Shown here: positions 29,237 to 37,668 of the stretch, one piece after another
Numbering within the stretch: the first letter of the stretch is position 1
Layout of the letters: each line of letters starts with the position of its first letter
Assembly: GCA_012033595.1 (NCBI GenBank)
Contig: JAAUQL010000002.1
Location: 1-64,000, forward strand
From: Cyclobacteriaceae bacterium
GTDB lineage: Bacteria; Bacteroidota; Bacteroidia; Cytophagales; Cyclobacteriaceae
Direction of reading: 5' to 3'
DNA length: 64,000 nt
Translations under genes and position numbers: made by a program
Notes under the pieces: generated by a model
The model's input: only the letters and a program-made list of their open reading frames with translations
The model's database searches: none
Told to the model about the DNA's origin: nothing

Positions 29237-30733
29237 CTAAATCAATGAAATGAATCTCTCATAGTATTTGTTCAGGTTTTCGAGATGGCCAGCTTTTACC
29301 TGTTTTTTATCTATTCTAATAAACTTTGCTAAAGACTGTACGTCGGCCTGCTCATAAGCCGCCTTGCCGGTGATGGCAGCACCAAAAGCCGAGGCCTGCT
29401 TCAGATCGGTGAGAAAAAATTGAGAATCGGGATAGAAAGCAGTCAGGAGGGCATTATAACTGTCGTTTTTGGCAAAGCCTCCTTCGGTAAACACATTCAT
29501 GCCCGGGGTGATGCCGGCCCTGTCAAACGATACTTTGGTTTGGATGGCAAGGGAAAGGTTGAGCACCGCCAGTGCCTCTTCGTAATGATGAAAAAAACCG
29601 GGGATTAGCCTTCCACTCCGGATATCTTCTAGAGCATACACCTGATCCCCATCCACTACACGAGCCTCTGATTCCGGAAACTGTCCTATCCCTTTGGCCA
29701 CACTGGGCAAAATAAATTTAGTTTTATCGTCTATGATTTGCTGAACCAGCTGCTCGTTAAAAGCAGGAAAATCGGTTCTTTTATGAATTTTTTGTAATAT
29801 TTCTGCATAAAATTCAAACTCCATGCCCCCGAGGAAAATGGCTGTTTTTACCGGTCTTCCGAAGGCATTCAAATTGTAGAAAACCACTTTCCCCAGTTCA
29901 TCCTTCTCAAATCTCACCTGATCCTTTTCGTTCATAATCACACACCAGGTTCCTGTCGAATTGAGCAGAAATGGCGATTGCTCGGAAATGAGATACGGCA
30001 ACATGGAGGCATTGGAATCATGAATGCCAACGGTAACCAGCGTGTCGCCGTGCAAACCGGTCTGTAGGGCTATCTCCGGCTTAATGGTGCCCATCACATC
30101 CCATGGGTTTTTGATGACTTTTGGCAGGAGATTTCTAATATGAAGTTTATCTGCCACCTGCGACCAATCACTTTGTTCAAAATCCCAAAGATAAGTATGG
30201 TTGCCGGCATAGGTCGGGTCTGCGCAAACCTCGCCTGTAAGCCAATGGCCAAAAAACTGCGGATAGAACAAAAGGTGCTTCGCTTGCGCGAATTGTTCAG
30301 GGAATTTTTGTTGCGAAAAGTAAATCCCTTTGGCAGGATTGATCAGCAAATTGAAATTGGGCGTCGCAGTGCTAGACTGCAATGCGATGGGATCGCCACA
30401 AAGGTTGTAAAATTGTTTTTGTAGGGCTTCGCCCGGGTCAGTGGTATATGCTACCTGAGGCACTGCGTGGTTTCCTTCCTCACCGACCAAACTATAGGTA
30501 GCCCCATGAGCCGAAGTGGCGATTGCCCTAATATCGTATTTGCCAGAAAGCTCAGAAAATGTGCTTAAAATCCATGACTTCAGGCTTTCCACATCGTCGT
30601 ATTGAACATTGTCCTCTTCGATTTCTGGTATTCTAATAAATTTTTCGTCAACGATTTTCAAATCCTGGTCGTAAATCAGGATTTTCTTGTTGGTCTTGCC
30701 AATATCGAGTACAGCTATGCAATAATTTTTCAT
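29237..30733 (-). CDS. FGGY-family carbohydrate kinase
   Basis: A 498-residue cytoplasmic sugar kinase. Features: phosphate-binding DIGKTNKKILIYD at the N-terminus, SAHGATYSLVGEEG, the catalytic Asp region VGIHDSNASMLPYL, LNSTGTWCVIM and the C-terminal VFTEGGFAKNDSYNALLTAF with a KQASAFGAAITG loop. Relatives phosphorylate ketoses such as rhamnulose, fuculose or xylulose. It is the first enzyme candidate in the catabolic cluster that extends to 41.5 kb on the same strand. A palindromic TGTGA-N6-TCACA site lies 34-49 bp upstream of its ATG. Substrate not determinable; I lean to a keto sugar because of the aldolase and SorE-like neighbours. Confidence 0.83.
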   Translation of the reverse strand: MKNYCIAVLDIGKTNKKILIYDQDLKIVDEKFIRIPEIEEDNVQYDDVESLKSWILSTFSELSGKYDIRAIATSAHGATYSLVGEEGNHAVPQVAYTTDPGEALQKQFYNLCGDPIALQSSTATPNFNLLINPAKGIYFSQQKFPEQFAQAKHLLFYPQFFGHWLTGEVCADPTYAGNHTYLWDFEQSDWSQVADKLHIRNLLPKVIKNPWDVMGTIKPEIALQTGLHGDTLVTVGIHDSNASMLPYLISEQSPFLLNSTGTWCVIMNEKDQVRFEKDELGKVVFYNLNAFGRPVKTAIFLGGMEFEFYAEILQKIHKRTDFPAFNEQLVQQIIDDKTKFILPSVAKGIGQFPESEARVVDGDQVYALEDIRSGRLIPGFFHHYEEALAVLNLSLAIQTKVSFDRAGITPGMNVFTEGGFAKNDSYNALLTAFYPDSQFFLTDLKQASAFGAAITGKAAYEQADVQSLAKFIRIDKKQVKAGHLENLNKYYERFISLI

Positions 30734-31215
30734 GATGGATTTCCTGGTTTTTTTCCTGTTTTGGGTGTGAAAACAATCACACTTAGATCGGAAATTGTTA
30801 TTTGAAGGCCTCGGACAAACTTTCTCCTTGTTTACAATTTTTAGTTTGAAATTGGCCTTATGAGCTTACACTTTTTCATAAAAATCTATGGATCGAGGTC
30901 AGCCTCATGAACCCAAAGCCGGACTTCGCCATTTGCAAAAGTTTAGTCAGGCCTATTATTGTCAATCGACTTTACCTTTTCAACATATAGATACATTCTA
31001 TTTTTCCTTTACGATTCAACTAGGACAAAAGACATTGCTCTTATGAGCATACTACATGCTGATAATTATTGATCAATTCACAAACAACATCATTTTCGGG
31101 TTCAAAATGTAACCATTCCCGATCCCAATCCATAGCAGGAATGATATTGGCTGCAGCCTTGTAGATTTAACGGGAATCCATCTGTAGGCCTTTAGCTTTG
31201 TGTCAACTATAATAA
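30734..31215. other. Intergenic gap upstream of the FGGY kinase
   Basis: Contains the CRP-like palindrome at 30767-30782. The rest is AT-rich and without a convincing gene; a 68-codon minus-strand frame at 31073-31279 overlaps the dehydrogenase end and is not supported. Confidence 0.4.
30767..30782. promoter_or_regulatory. CRP/FNR-type palindromic binding site
   Basis: TGTGAAAACAATCACA has perfect half-sites TGTGA and TCACA separated by 6 bp, with one further matching base pair outside (G...C). It is centred about 42 bp upstream of the FGGY kinase ATG. This is the form bound by Crp-family regulators in proteobacteria; Bacteroidota also have Crp-like carbohydrate regulators, but their binding rule is not known to me, so the regulator is inferred. 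Confidence 0.5.
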
Positions 31216-32490
31216 TTATAACATCATGCCATGCTTTGTTGCATTTTCCAAAAGATGGCTTTCCGCCTCTACAGACCATAAACCTTCATGCTTTTTGCAA
31301 ATCTGATCCAGCTCGGCAAACAAGGCATTTGATTTTCCTTTTTCAGCAAAATCTTCAATCGCCGTCAGGTCAAATTTGAGATGGGTATAGATCAATTTTT
31401 TACCACCGGGAATGGTCGGCAGGTTTAGGGTGGTTTCCGGCACGGAATTTAATCCTCCGATGTGCGTCACCAACAGGGCTGGATTCAGCAAATCCCTGGA
31501 CATCATGTCCAGCGACTCTATCATATCTTCTGTATTGCCGCCGCTTGTTCCAACTATATGTGTAAACTGGTAATGTGCATTGTAAAAATTGAATTCAGCT
31601 TTGAAATTGGGATCGGAAGGGCCGGCGAAGAAATTAAGACATCCGTCAAAACCCAGGATCGCATCGGCCTGCTCCACCACCTGTTTCACCGGAGCAAATA
31701 CCAGCACATCGTCATAGCCTCTGTCTCCGGTAAATGCCCTCAAGCCTTTTACCGGGTCGCTCATGCTTGCGGTATTGATATATTTTATCTCAACGCCATT
31801 TTTTTCTGCTTCTTCTACGCCCAGCAAGGCCTCTGCCCTGTTGAGCCGGTCATCGCTAATGTCCGTCACCACCAACAATTTTGGCTTGCGGTCGCAGTGG
31901 ATTATGTAGTCGATAGCAGCCAGACCCATCGGCCCTGCACCTGCCAGAATGGCCATATTGCCCCCTTCTACTATGCCCATCTGATGGACATATGAACCAT
32001 ATTTGGTATGATAATGGGCATGAAATGTGCCCGCCACACAAGAATACGGTTCGCTCAGCGAAGCTGGAAAATAACCTTCGCCATCGTATTCCAACAGGCA
32101 ATTCATCTCCATCACTTCGTTGGGAATAATGATGTATGTGGCATCACCCCCAATGTAGTGGTATGAATAGCCAGGGGCGTCGAGGCTGCCTTTGTAATTG
32201 AGTGCCGGCTGAATACTGAATTTTTTACCGGGTGTAAATTTGCCCTGCCATTTTTTGCCTACTTCTATTATTTCACCGGCAAATTCATGCCCGATCATCA
32301 CGGGTCTTTCTTCAATATCGTTGGGTACACGCTTGTGCTCAGCACCTTGCTTGGCAGCTTTGTACGACGACATGCACAAGCTGTCGCTTACCACCTTGGC
32401 CAATATTTCATCATCACCCATCTCAGGAAGTTCGAATTCATCTAATCTGAGGTCGTTTTTGCCATGAAGGCGTATTGCTTTTGTTTTCAT
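31216..32490 (-). CDS. Zinc-dependent alcohol dehydrogenase, SorE (L-sorbose-1-phosphate reductase)-like
   Basis: A 424-residue medium-chain dehydrogenase. The catalytic-zinc region is present (Cys39 in SDSLCMSSYKAAKQG, His68-Glu69 in MIGHEFAGEIIEVG) and so is a Rossmann segment (AGAGPMGLAAIDY). The usual four-Cys structural zinc loop is missing. The N-terminal block (GDDEILAKVVSDSLCMSSYK, FSIQPALNYKGSLDAPGYS) strongly recalls the SorE group, which reduces L-sorbose 1-phosphate to glucitol 6-phosphate; this is from memory, not a search. It lies in a co-directional cluster with an aldolase/SDR fusion, a PHP protein and a mannitol-phosphate-type dehydrogenase, so a phosphorylated ketose or alditol is a likely substrate. 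Confidence 0.75.
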   Translation of the reverse strand: MKTKAIRLHGKNDLRLDEFELPEMGDDEILAKVVSDSLCMSSYKAAKQGAEHKRVPNDIEERPVMIGHEFAGEIIEVGKKWQGKFTPGKKFSIQPALNYKGSLDAPGYSYHYIGGDATYIIIPNEVMEMNCLLEYDGEGYFPASLSEPYSCVAGTFHAHYHTKYGSYVHQMGIVEGGNMAILAGAGPMGLAAIDYIIHCDRKPKLLVVTDISDDRLNRAEALLGVEEAEKNGVEIKYINTASMSDPVKGLRAFTGDRGYDDVLVFAPVKQVVEQADAILGFDGCLNFFAGPSDPNFKAEFNFYNAHYQFTHIVGTSGGNTEDMIESLDMMSRDLLNPALLVTHIGGLNSVPETTLNLPTIPGGKKLIYTHLKFDLTAIEDFAEKGKSNALFAELDQICKKHEGLWSVEAESHLLENATKHGMML

Positions 32491-32510
32491 ATTCGTTTTT
32501 GTTTTTGGGG

Positions 32511-32552
32511 GCTAGGGATTAGGAACTGGGAACTGGGTTCTTGGTCCCTTGT
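32511..32552 (+). repeat. Degenerate 7-bp tandem array, copy 1
   Basis: About six consecutive heptamers such as GCTAGGG, ATTAGGA, ACTGGGA and ACTGGGT (consensus about RCTRGGN), starting 20 bp upstream of the SorE-like gene's start codon. Confidence 0.55.
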
Positions 32553-32990
32553 CTTGGCCTTACCTCATTTATATAATACTTTGTTGCTATCTTAAATTAT
32601 TATGCCTTTGCCACTTAACTTAACTTTTTGTTAATGTTTGTTTTACTTATTCCTTCAGTTACATGCTTCTCCAGTTACTTCTTTAAATTTAATTTTCTTA
32701 ATAAGTCTCCCCTCAGGCTCCTTCGTTTTCTTTTCGATAATTCAACTTCAGTCATTGTTTCCAGTACGGTAGCTAAATTTGAGCTTTTTTGATTTTTCCA
32801 AAGGTTTTCCACTTTTTGTGTTTAAGTGATTTTCTCCTGACAAGAAAATACTAAAAAGAGTATAACTAAGCCTTTTCATTTGTCAGGCTATCACCTCCAA
32901 TGTCATTTCATAGATAAATTTGATCAACTCTGATTAGCCCTTTTTAAGCTACGCTTTAAACTTTATATCTATTTTCAATTACCAGACCTC

Positions 32991-33032
32991 AGCACCTAGT
33001 CCCTAGCACCTAACCCCCAGCACCCAGCGCCA
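32991..33032 (-). repeat. Degenerate 7-bp tandem array, copy 2
   Basis: Six in-phase heptamers on the plus strand (AGCACCT, AGTCCCT, AGCACCT again, then variants), i.e. the reverse complement of the RCTRGGN family, ending one base before the stop codon of the aldolase/SDR gene at 33034. Confidence 0.65.
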
Positions 33033-33033
33033 C

Positions 33034-35007
33034 CTAAGACAGCATCACCTGGCCGCCAGTGACAGGCACCGCCTGCCCGGTTTCATATTTTTGCTCTACG
33101 ATATAAGCAATGGCCTTCAAAACGTCTTCGGGCTGGCAACCACGCGACATCGGCACTTTGCTCTCATACGATTTCTTTACATCTTCTACAGTTTTAGCCC
33201 CCGGTACTTTTCCGGCTTTGAGGTACTGTGCGAATAGTCCGCGATCGGGGTCTGACCATAGCGGTCCTTCGAAGAAATTGCCCGGACAAACGGCATTTAC
33301 CTTGATATTCCAGGGTACCAGCTCAAGTGCAAATGATTGGGTGAGTCCGATGCCGCCGAACTTACCTCCTGCATAGGCGAAATTTTTATTGCTACCCACC
33401 AGACCCGACTTGCTATTGATCTGGACAATATCCATAAATAGACCGGGGTTGCTCTCATACTGCAATTTCATGGGCTCCATGAAATATTTTGTGCATAGAT
33501 AAAACCCCTTGTAGTTGACCTCAGTAACCAGATCAAAGTCCTTTTCCTCAAGCTCGTGAAGTGGACCGGCGCGCAACACACCGGCATTGGAGATGAGCAT
33601 ATCCACACCGCCAAAGGCACAGATCACATCTCCAACGGCCTTTTTCAAATCTTCGCTTCGGGTGATATTGGCCTTTGAAAACACTACTTTGCCCTCAAAA
33701 CCCGCAGTCTCTAATTCAGAGATCGTTTGATGGCCTACCTCGTCGTTCATATCGATCAATTGCACATAGGCTCCCTGTTTCAGCAATCCTTCCACAATTC
33801 CTTTTCCGAAACCTTGTGCCCCACCGGTGACCACGGCGATTTTATTTTTAATCGTCGCTGACGATCCTCCTTTATCGATTAACCCTTTGCGGTACGACTC
33901 CACTTCCCAGTTTTCAATAAAGCTGACATCAACAGGATTCATGAAATTTGGCCCACCAAAATTCATGGCATAGTGGGCAATTTTAAGAACATCCTCAAAT
34001 ACATCGATCACTACATTGGCGGCATTGATGTTGTCGCCGGGCGCAAATACACCCAATCCCCGGATCATCACCACCTTAGGATCATAACCCGAAGCCAGGC
34101 GAAACGCAGACAATTTGCTCTGAAAATCGGAAAGCGTATCCTGAGGATTGTCAAATGCCTCCACTACCAATGGCCGGGGTCCGCAAAACACAATGCCATC
34201 CGGCGTAAATGGGTTGACCAAATGCGACATTTTCTCATCACTACGCAAGAAAGTATCGATAAGCGTATTGTTGCGTAGCTTGCCTACTTTCAAGGTAGAG
34301 GTGGACAAAGCCGCCCGAATAGCCGGAATAATTTCAGAAAATCGCCCATCGACAGCAAGCGGACTTATTTCCACCTTATTGGTAATCTTTGATTGTATGG
34401 AATTGATGATCCAATCGTATTTTTCTTTGATCTCCGCAGTGCTTTCCGCTCCAACAAACACCCCATGATTTTGCAGAAAAAACACCTGTGGATATTTGCC
34501 ATATCTGGTCTTGTACAGCTCGTTTTGATCTTCGATTTCTTTGTATAAAATATAGCCCGGGGTGATGTATGGCACAAAAACCACCTCATCTCCGAAAAGC
34601 TCGGCTATGGTTTGTCGGGCATTTTTGGCACAAGTCACGGCATTGACCATGGTGGGGTGCATGTGGATAACAAACTTGTAGCGGATAGCATGATGCACCG
34701 ATGCCTCTACCGATGGCCGCTGGTTGAGCTCCGGATGGATGCGGCTTCTCAGCAGATCAGACTTTACCTGGGCTTCCCGCTCTGTATCTGTCTTACTATA
34801 TGCTTTTGTTTTCAGTCGATCGAGCATATTGCGATCCAAGGCTACATAACCTTCTCTGCCGATTTTCCCCAGTTCAAACCCGCTGGCTTTTACGTACATC
34901 ACCTCATCGTTTTTCACTGAAGTGTTGCCTCCGCTTGCGATGGTAAAATCTTTATTTTTCCCGTATAAGCGGGATATTTCTATAAGTTCATTGAGTGCTT
35001 GTTCCAT
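33034..35007 (-). CDS. Bifunctional class II aldolase / short-chain dehydrogenase
   Basis: A 657-residue fusion. Residues ~1-380 form a class II (RhaD/FucA-like) aldolase: NTSVKN, Glu101 in RPSVEASVHH, zinc ligands His115 and His117 in IHMHPT and a further His in QNHGVFVG. Residues ~390-657 are an SDR: VTGGAQGFGKGI, NAGVLRAG and an active-site YxxxK in FAYAGGKFGG. The aldolase part would split a ketose or deoxyketose 1-phosphate, and the SDR would oxidise or reduce a product. Similar fusions are annotated in rhamnose and other deoxysugar pathways, but isomerase and rhamnose genes are absent here, so the substrate is open. It is 73 bp downstream of the PHP gene. Confidence 0.82.
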   Translation of the reverse strand: MEQALNELIEISRLYGKNKDFTIASGGNTSVKNDEVMYVKASGFELGKIGREGYVALDRNMLDRLKTKAYSKTDTEREAQVKSDLLRSRIHPELNQRPSVEASVHHAIRYKFVIHMHPTMVNAVTCAKNARQTIAELFGDEVVFVPYITPGYILYKEIEDQNELYKTRYGKYPQVFFLQNHGVFVGAESTAEIKEKYDWIINSIQSKITNKVEISPLAVDGRFSEIIPAIRAALSTSTLKVGKLRNNTLIDTFLRSDEKMSHLVNPFTPDGIVFCGPRPLVVEAFDNPQDTLSDFQSKLSAFRLASGYDPKVVMIRGLGVFAPGDNINAANVVIDVFEDVLKIAHYAMNFGGPNFMNPVDVSFIENWEVESYRKGLIDKGGSSATIKNKIAVVTGGAQGFGKGIVEGLLKQGAYVQLIDMNDEVGHQTISELETAGFEGKVVFSKANITRSEDLKKAVGDVICAFGGVDMLISNAGVLRAGPLHELEEKDFDLVTEVNYKGFYLCTKYFMEPMKLQYESNPGLFMDIVQINSKSGLVGSNKNFAYAGGKFGGIGLTQSFALELVPWNIKVNAVCPGNFFEGPLWSDPDRGLFAQYLKAGKVPGAKTVEDVKKSYESKVPMSRGCQPEDVLKAIAYIVEQKYETGQAVPVTGGQVMLS

Positions 35008-35080
35008 GTATTATTACAGGTTTTTTTCTCATTATATGTTGAGACCTCCGGGTTTTAAAAACCCTGAGATAGATCCCTTT

Positions 35081-36307
35081 TCAATTTGCCGCTGTGGCGA
35101 AATAATAATTAAATACCCCGGCGCCCAGGCTTCTGAATTGCTCAATCTGGTCTTTTTTCACATTTCCTCTGTCATCGACAAATCCTTCTTCACCTTTGGC
35201 ACGCAGATACTGATGTGCAGCTATAACGCAGGCACCCAAATACGATATCTCCTTTAGTTCATTGTCCAAATCGATTTGCCCACGCGTATCTACCTTCAGG
35301 GGAATCAATTCCGGTGTATTGTGCTCTGTTCCGAATGTGATAACAAAACCAGCCTCATGAAAAATTTGAACAAATCTCTTAAGTATCTGCAGGTCGTTCC
35401 TTCCGGGAATGAGCTCGACTGAAAAAATCCCTCTTTTGGCCAGTGTATCTCTTAGTTTTTCGAAGTCAGATTCAAACTCTGTAAATCCCCCCTTTTTATC
35501 ATCTAACAAAACCGGATAACAGGGAATACCGCCCAATTTCACGATGATGTCCATAATTTTATCAATCTCCAAAAATGCCGCTTCATCTTCTTCGACATAC
35601 GCAGGACCTCCGGCTTTTAACAAATTTGCCCGGATTTCATTTTCAAGACCATTGATATCGTCAAGAGCGGATTGCACCTGCTTGCCCGAAAACAGAATGG
35701 ACAACATAGCACTGCGGTCGCCATTGTCTTTGAAAGCTTCAAACACTTTGCGTCGGACTGCTTTGGCAATATGCCGCTCTCTAACGAGGTCTTCGGCATA
35801 TAAGGTTTTAACTTCTTCATAAGTCAATCCAAAGGGAGCTTCGACGACACGCAGATAATCATTGAGTTTTTCGATCATATCTGCGGTCTGTTTGTTGCTT
35901 TCTTGCTTTACCTGCTGCAACAATTGCTTCGTTGCTCCATCAGGGTTGGTTGGCAAATCGAGCCCTTTCCCACTAAAATATGTGCGCCCCGGATTGCTCG
36001 GGTCATTGACGCGGATGCCTTTGGACTGCTCCTCTTTGAGTAGCCCCATAAATTCGATATTGAATAGTGGAAAAACCCCGGCAGCTTTGGCTGCGTCGTG
36101 AAATGGCTTGTGCCCGTCTGTCACGATAAAATCGTTGATGCCCACCGCCTTGATGTTTTCTTTTTTCGCCATAGCGAAAACCTGATCGATATCTTCGAAT
36201 GCGCTGAAGGAATAGGGCGTATGGATATGACCATTGAGGTCGAAGGGTGCTTTTTGGTACTTTTTGAGTAAGGTTTCCTTATCGGGAAATGTGGATAGAA
36301 AGTTCAT
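35081..36307 (-). CDS. PHP-domain metal-dependent hydrolase
   Basis: A 408-residue soluble protein with the PHP signature near the N-terminus: LNGHIHTPYSFSAF (His27, His29), followed by KAVGINDFIVTDGHKPF and later FGTEHNTPELIPL. PHP proteins are phosphoesterases acting on sugar phosphates, histidinol phosphate or nucleic acids. There is an acidic insert between the second and third motifs. Its place between the mannitol-phosphate-type dehydrogenase and the aldolase/SDR suggests a sugar- or alditol-phosphate phosphatase, which is inference. No polymerase or histidine genes are nearby, which argues against those alternatives. Confidence 0.75.
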   Translation of the reverse strand: MNFLSTFPDKETLLKKYQKAPFDLNGHIHTPYSFSAFEDIDQVFAMAKKENIKAVGINDFIVTDGHKPFHDAAKAAGVFPLFNIEFMGLLKEEQSKGIRVNDPSNPGRTYFSGKGLDLPTNPDGATKQLLQQVKQESNKQTADMIEKLNDYLRVVEAPFGLTYEEVKTLYAEDLVRERHIAKAVRRKVFEAFKDNGDRSAMLSILFSGKQVQSALDDINGLENEIRANLLKAGGPAYVEEDEAAFLEIDKIMDIIVKLGGIPCYPVLLDDKKGGFTEFESDFEKLRDTLAKRGIFSVELIPGRNDLQILKRFVQIFHEAGFVITFGTEHNTPELIPLKVDTRGQIDLDNELKEISYLGACVIAAHQYLRAKGEEGFVDDRGNVKKDQIEQFRSLGAGVFNYYFATAAN

Positions 36308-36459
36308 ATTTAATTTTTTCTTCTAAATTAATAATTGCTGACGTCAAACCATTAAAGATGAATGTGGAGGAAAGAAGCAGGTGTGCCCCATACCACCTTG
36401 AAATGCGCCCTGCGCTTGTCGCAACGGGTGGCTTCTATATGCCTGTTTTTTTTCTACCC

Positions 36460-37668
36460 TCATTTCAAATCCCTCGCATACAATCCCCTGGCCTTGTCAT
36501 GTATTTCAAAATAATCTTTCACTGACAGATCACAGACCGTTTCCAAAATATGTGAAATACCACGCCTGGCTTCGATTGTAAATTGCACATCGCTTTTGGT
36601 GCGCTGGCCATGCTCGTCAACGGCCATAAATTCCATGGCGCATACTATGGCAAATAATATATTGTGAAATGGAAGTCTATACTCAATGGCCAGTTTCAAA
36701 ACTCCCACAAGCCGGTCTTCCGGGCCTAACTTTCTAAACAGATCTTGTCCGACACGATAAACGGTGTCGCCCAGCGCCTTGTTCGAAAAGCGGAACAGGA
36801 GATCATCAATATGTGCTACAATTTCTTCATAAGTAAACTCACCTTCATGGTGTTTCATTAAGACATTTGCAGCCTCCACCATCGTGGCCCTGGTCGTTTC
36901 ATAAATATCGGGCTGCGCCATAAGCTCATGAAGATAGGTGAGTTTCGGATAGGCTGCAAAACCACAATATACCGCTGCCGCATGGCCAAGATTATGAATA
37001 AATGATTTGCGATCGACCCAGGCAGCCATATTGTCCTTTGGCAACAATCCGATGACATTGGGTACCGGATTTCTAAAGGCTTTTTTGTCCAGTATCAGCG
37101 TATTGTAGGCTTCGGCATAGACCAATAATGGGTCTTTGTCCGTCATACTTACCGGCATGATGGGCACCATCTTGCCAATACTCGTTTCTACCAGACCGAC
37201 AAATTGACTAAAATCCCAGCCTGGCGGCATGATCTCAGGCAAGTGTTGTTGAAGTTCCTTTTTAAAGACCCCCGCAGCATCGCGCAGGTTTTCTGCGAGG
37301 ATTATATCCAATGGATGATCAGGAGTTTTTTCAAACCGTAGCGCTAAACCCTTAGCAATGGTCGGGGCAATTTTTGGCAATACTTGTTGTCCGACCGCAG
37401 TGGCCAGCATATCGGCTGATGCGATTTCCTGCACTACCCTGTCAACATCAGTGGCCAACACCCCGCGCACATTTTCTATCCAAATCGACTCATCTCCATC
37501 ATCGCTTTTGATGATGACCTGATACTTGCGATGTACATTTAGGGCAGCAATAATGGTTTCATCGACATCTACCAAGACCACCTGAAAGCCCGAACGACTA
37601 AAAAGTTGGGCGATAAATGATCGTCCAACTTTCCCAGCCCCAAAAAGTACAAGCTTTTCAGACTCCAA
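36460..37668 (-). CDS. Mannitol-1-phosphate 5-dehydrogenase-like oxidoreductase
   Basis: A 402-residue polyol-type long-chain dehydrogenase. The N-terminal nucleotide-binding segment [19 protein letters not shown] and the family catalytic triad K-x4-N-x2-H (Lys221, Asn226, His229 in [11 protein letters not shown]) are present. Family members interconvert mannitol 1-phosphate and fructose 6-phosphate with NAD. No mannitol phosphotransferase genes are present, so the substrate may be another alditol phosphate produced in the cluster. Its ATG overlaps the end of the E1 gene by 11 bp, so the two are translationally coupled. Confidence 0.82.
   Translation of the reverse strand: MESEKLVLFGAGKVGRSFIAQLFSRSGFQVVLVDVDETIIAALNVHRKYQVIIKSDDGDESIWIENVRGVLATDVDRVVQEIASADMLATAVGQQVLPKIAPTIAKGLALRFEKTPDHPLDIILAENLRDAAGVFKKELQQHLPEIMPPGWDFSQFVGLVETSIGKMVPIMPVSMTDKDPLLVYAEAYNTLILDKKAFRNPVPNVIGLLPKDNMAAWVDRKSFIHNLGHAAAVYCGFAAYPKLTYLHELMAQPDIYETTRATMVEAANVLMKHHEGEFTYEEIVAHIDDLLFRFSNKALGDTVYRVGQDLFRKLGPEDRLVGVLKLAIEYRLPFHNILFAIVCAMEFMAVDEHGQRTKSDVQFTIEARRGISHILETVCDLSVKDYFEIHDKARGLYARDLK

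Larger units (their letters stand above)
32491..33033. other. 543-bp gap flanked by oppositely oriented 7-bp repeat arrays
   Basis: No gene is visible. The two ends carry related degenerate 7-bp arrays (32511-32552 and 32991-33032) in inverted orientation; the centre is AT-rich. The gap interrupts an otherwise tight cluster, so the dehydrogenase may have its own promoter. Confidence 0.5.
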
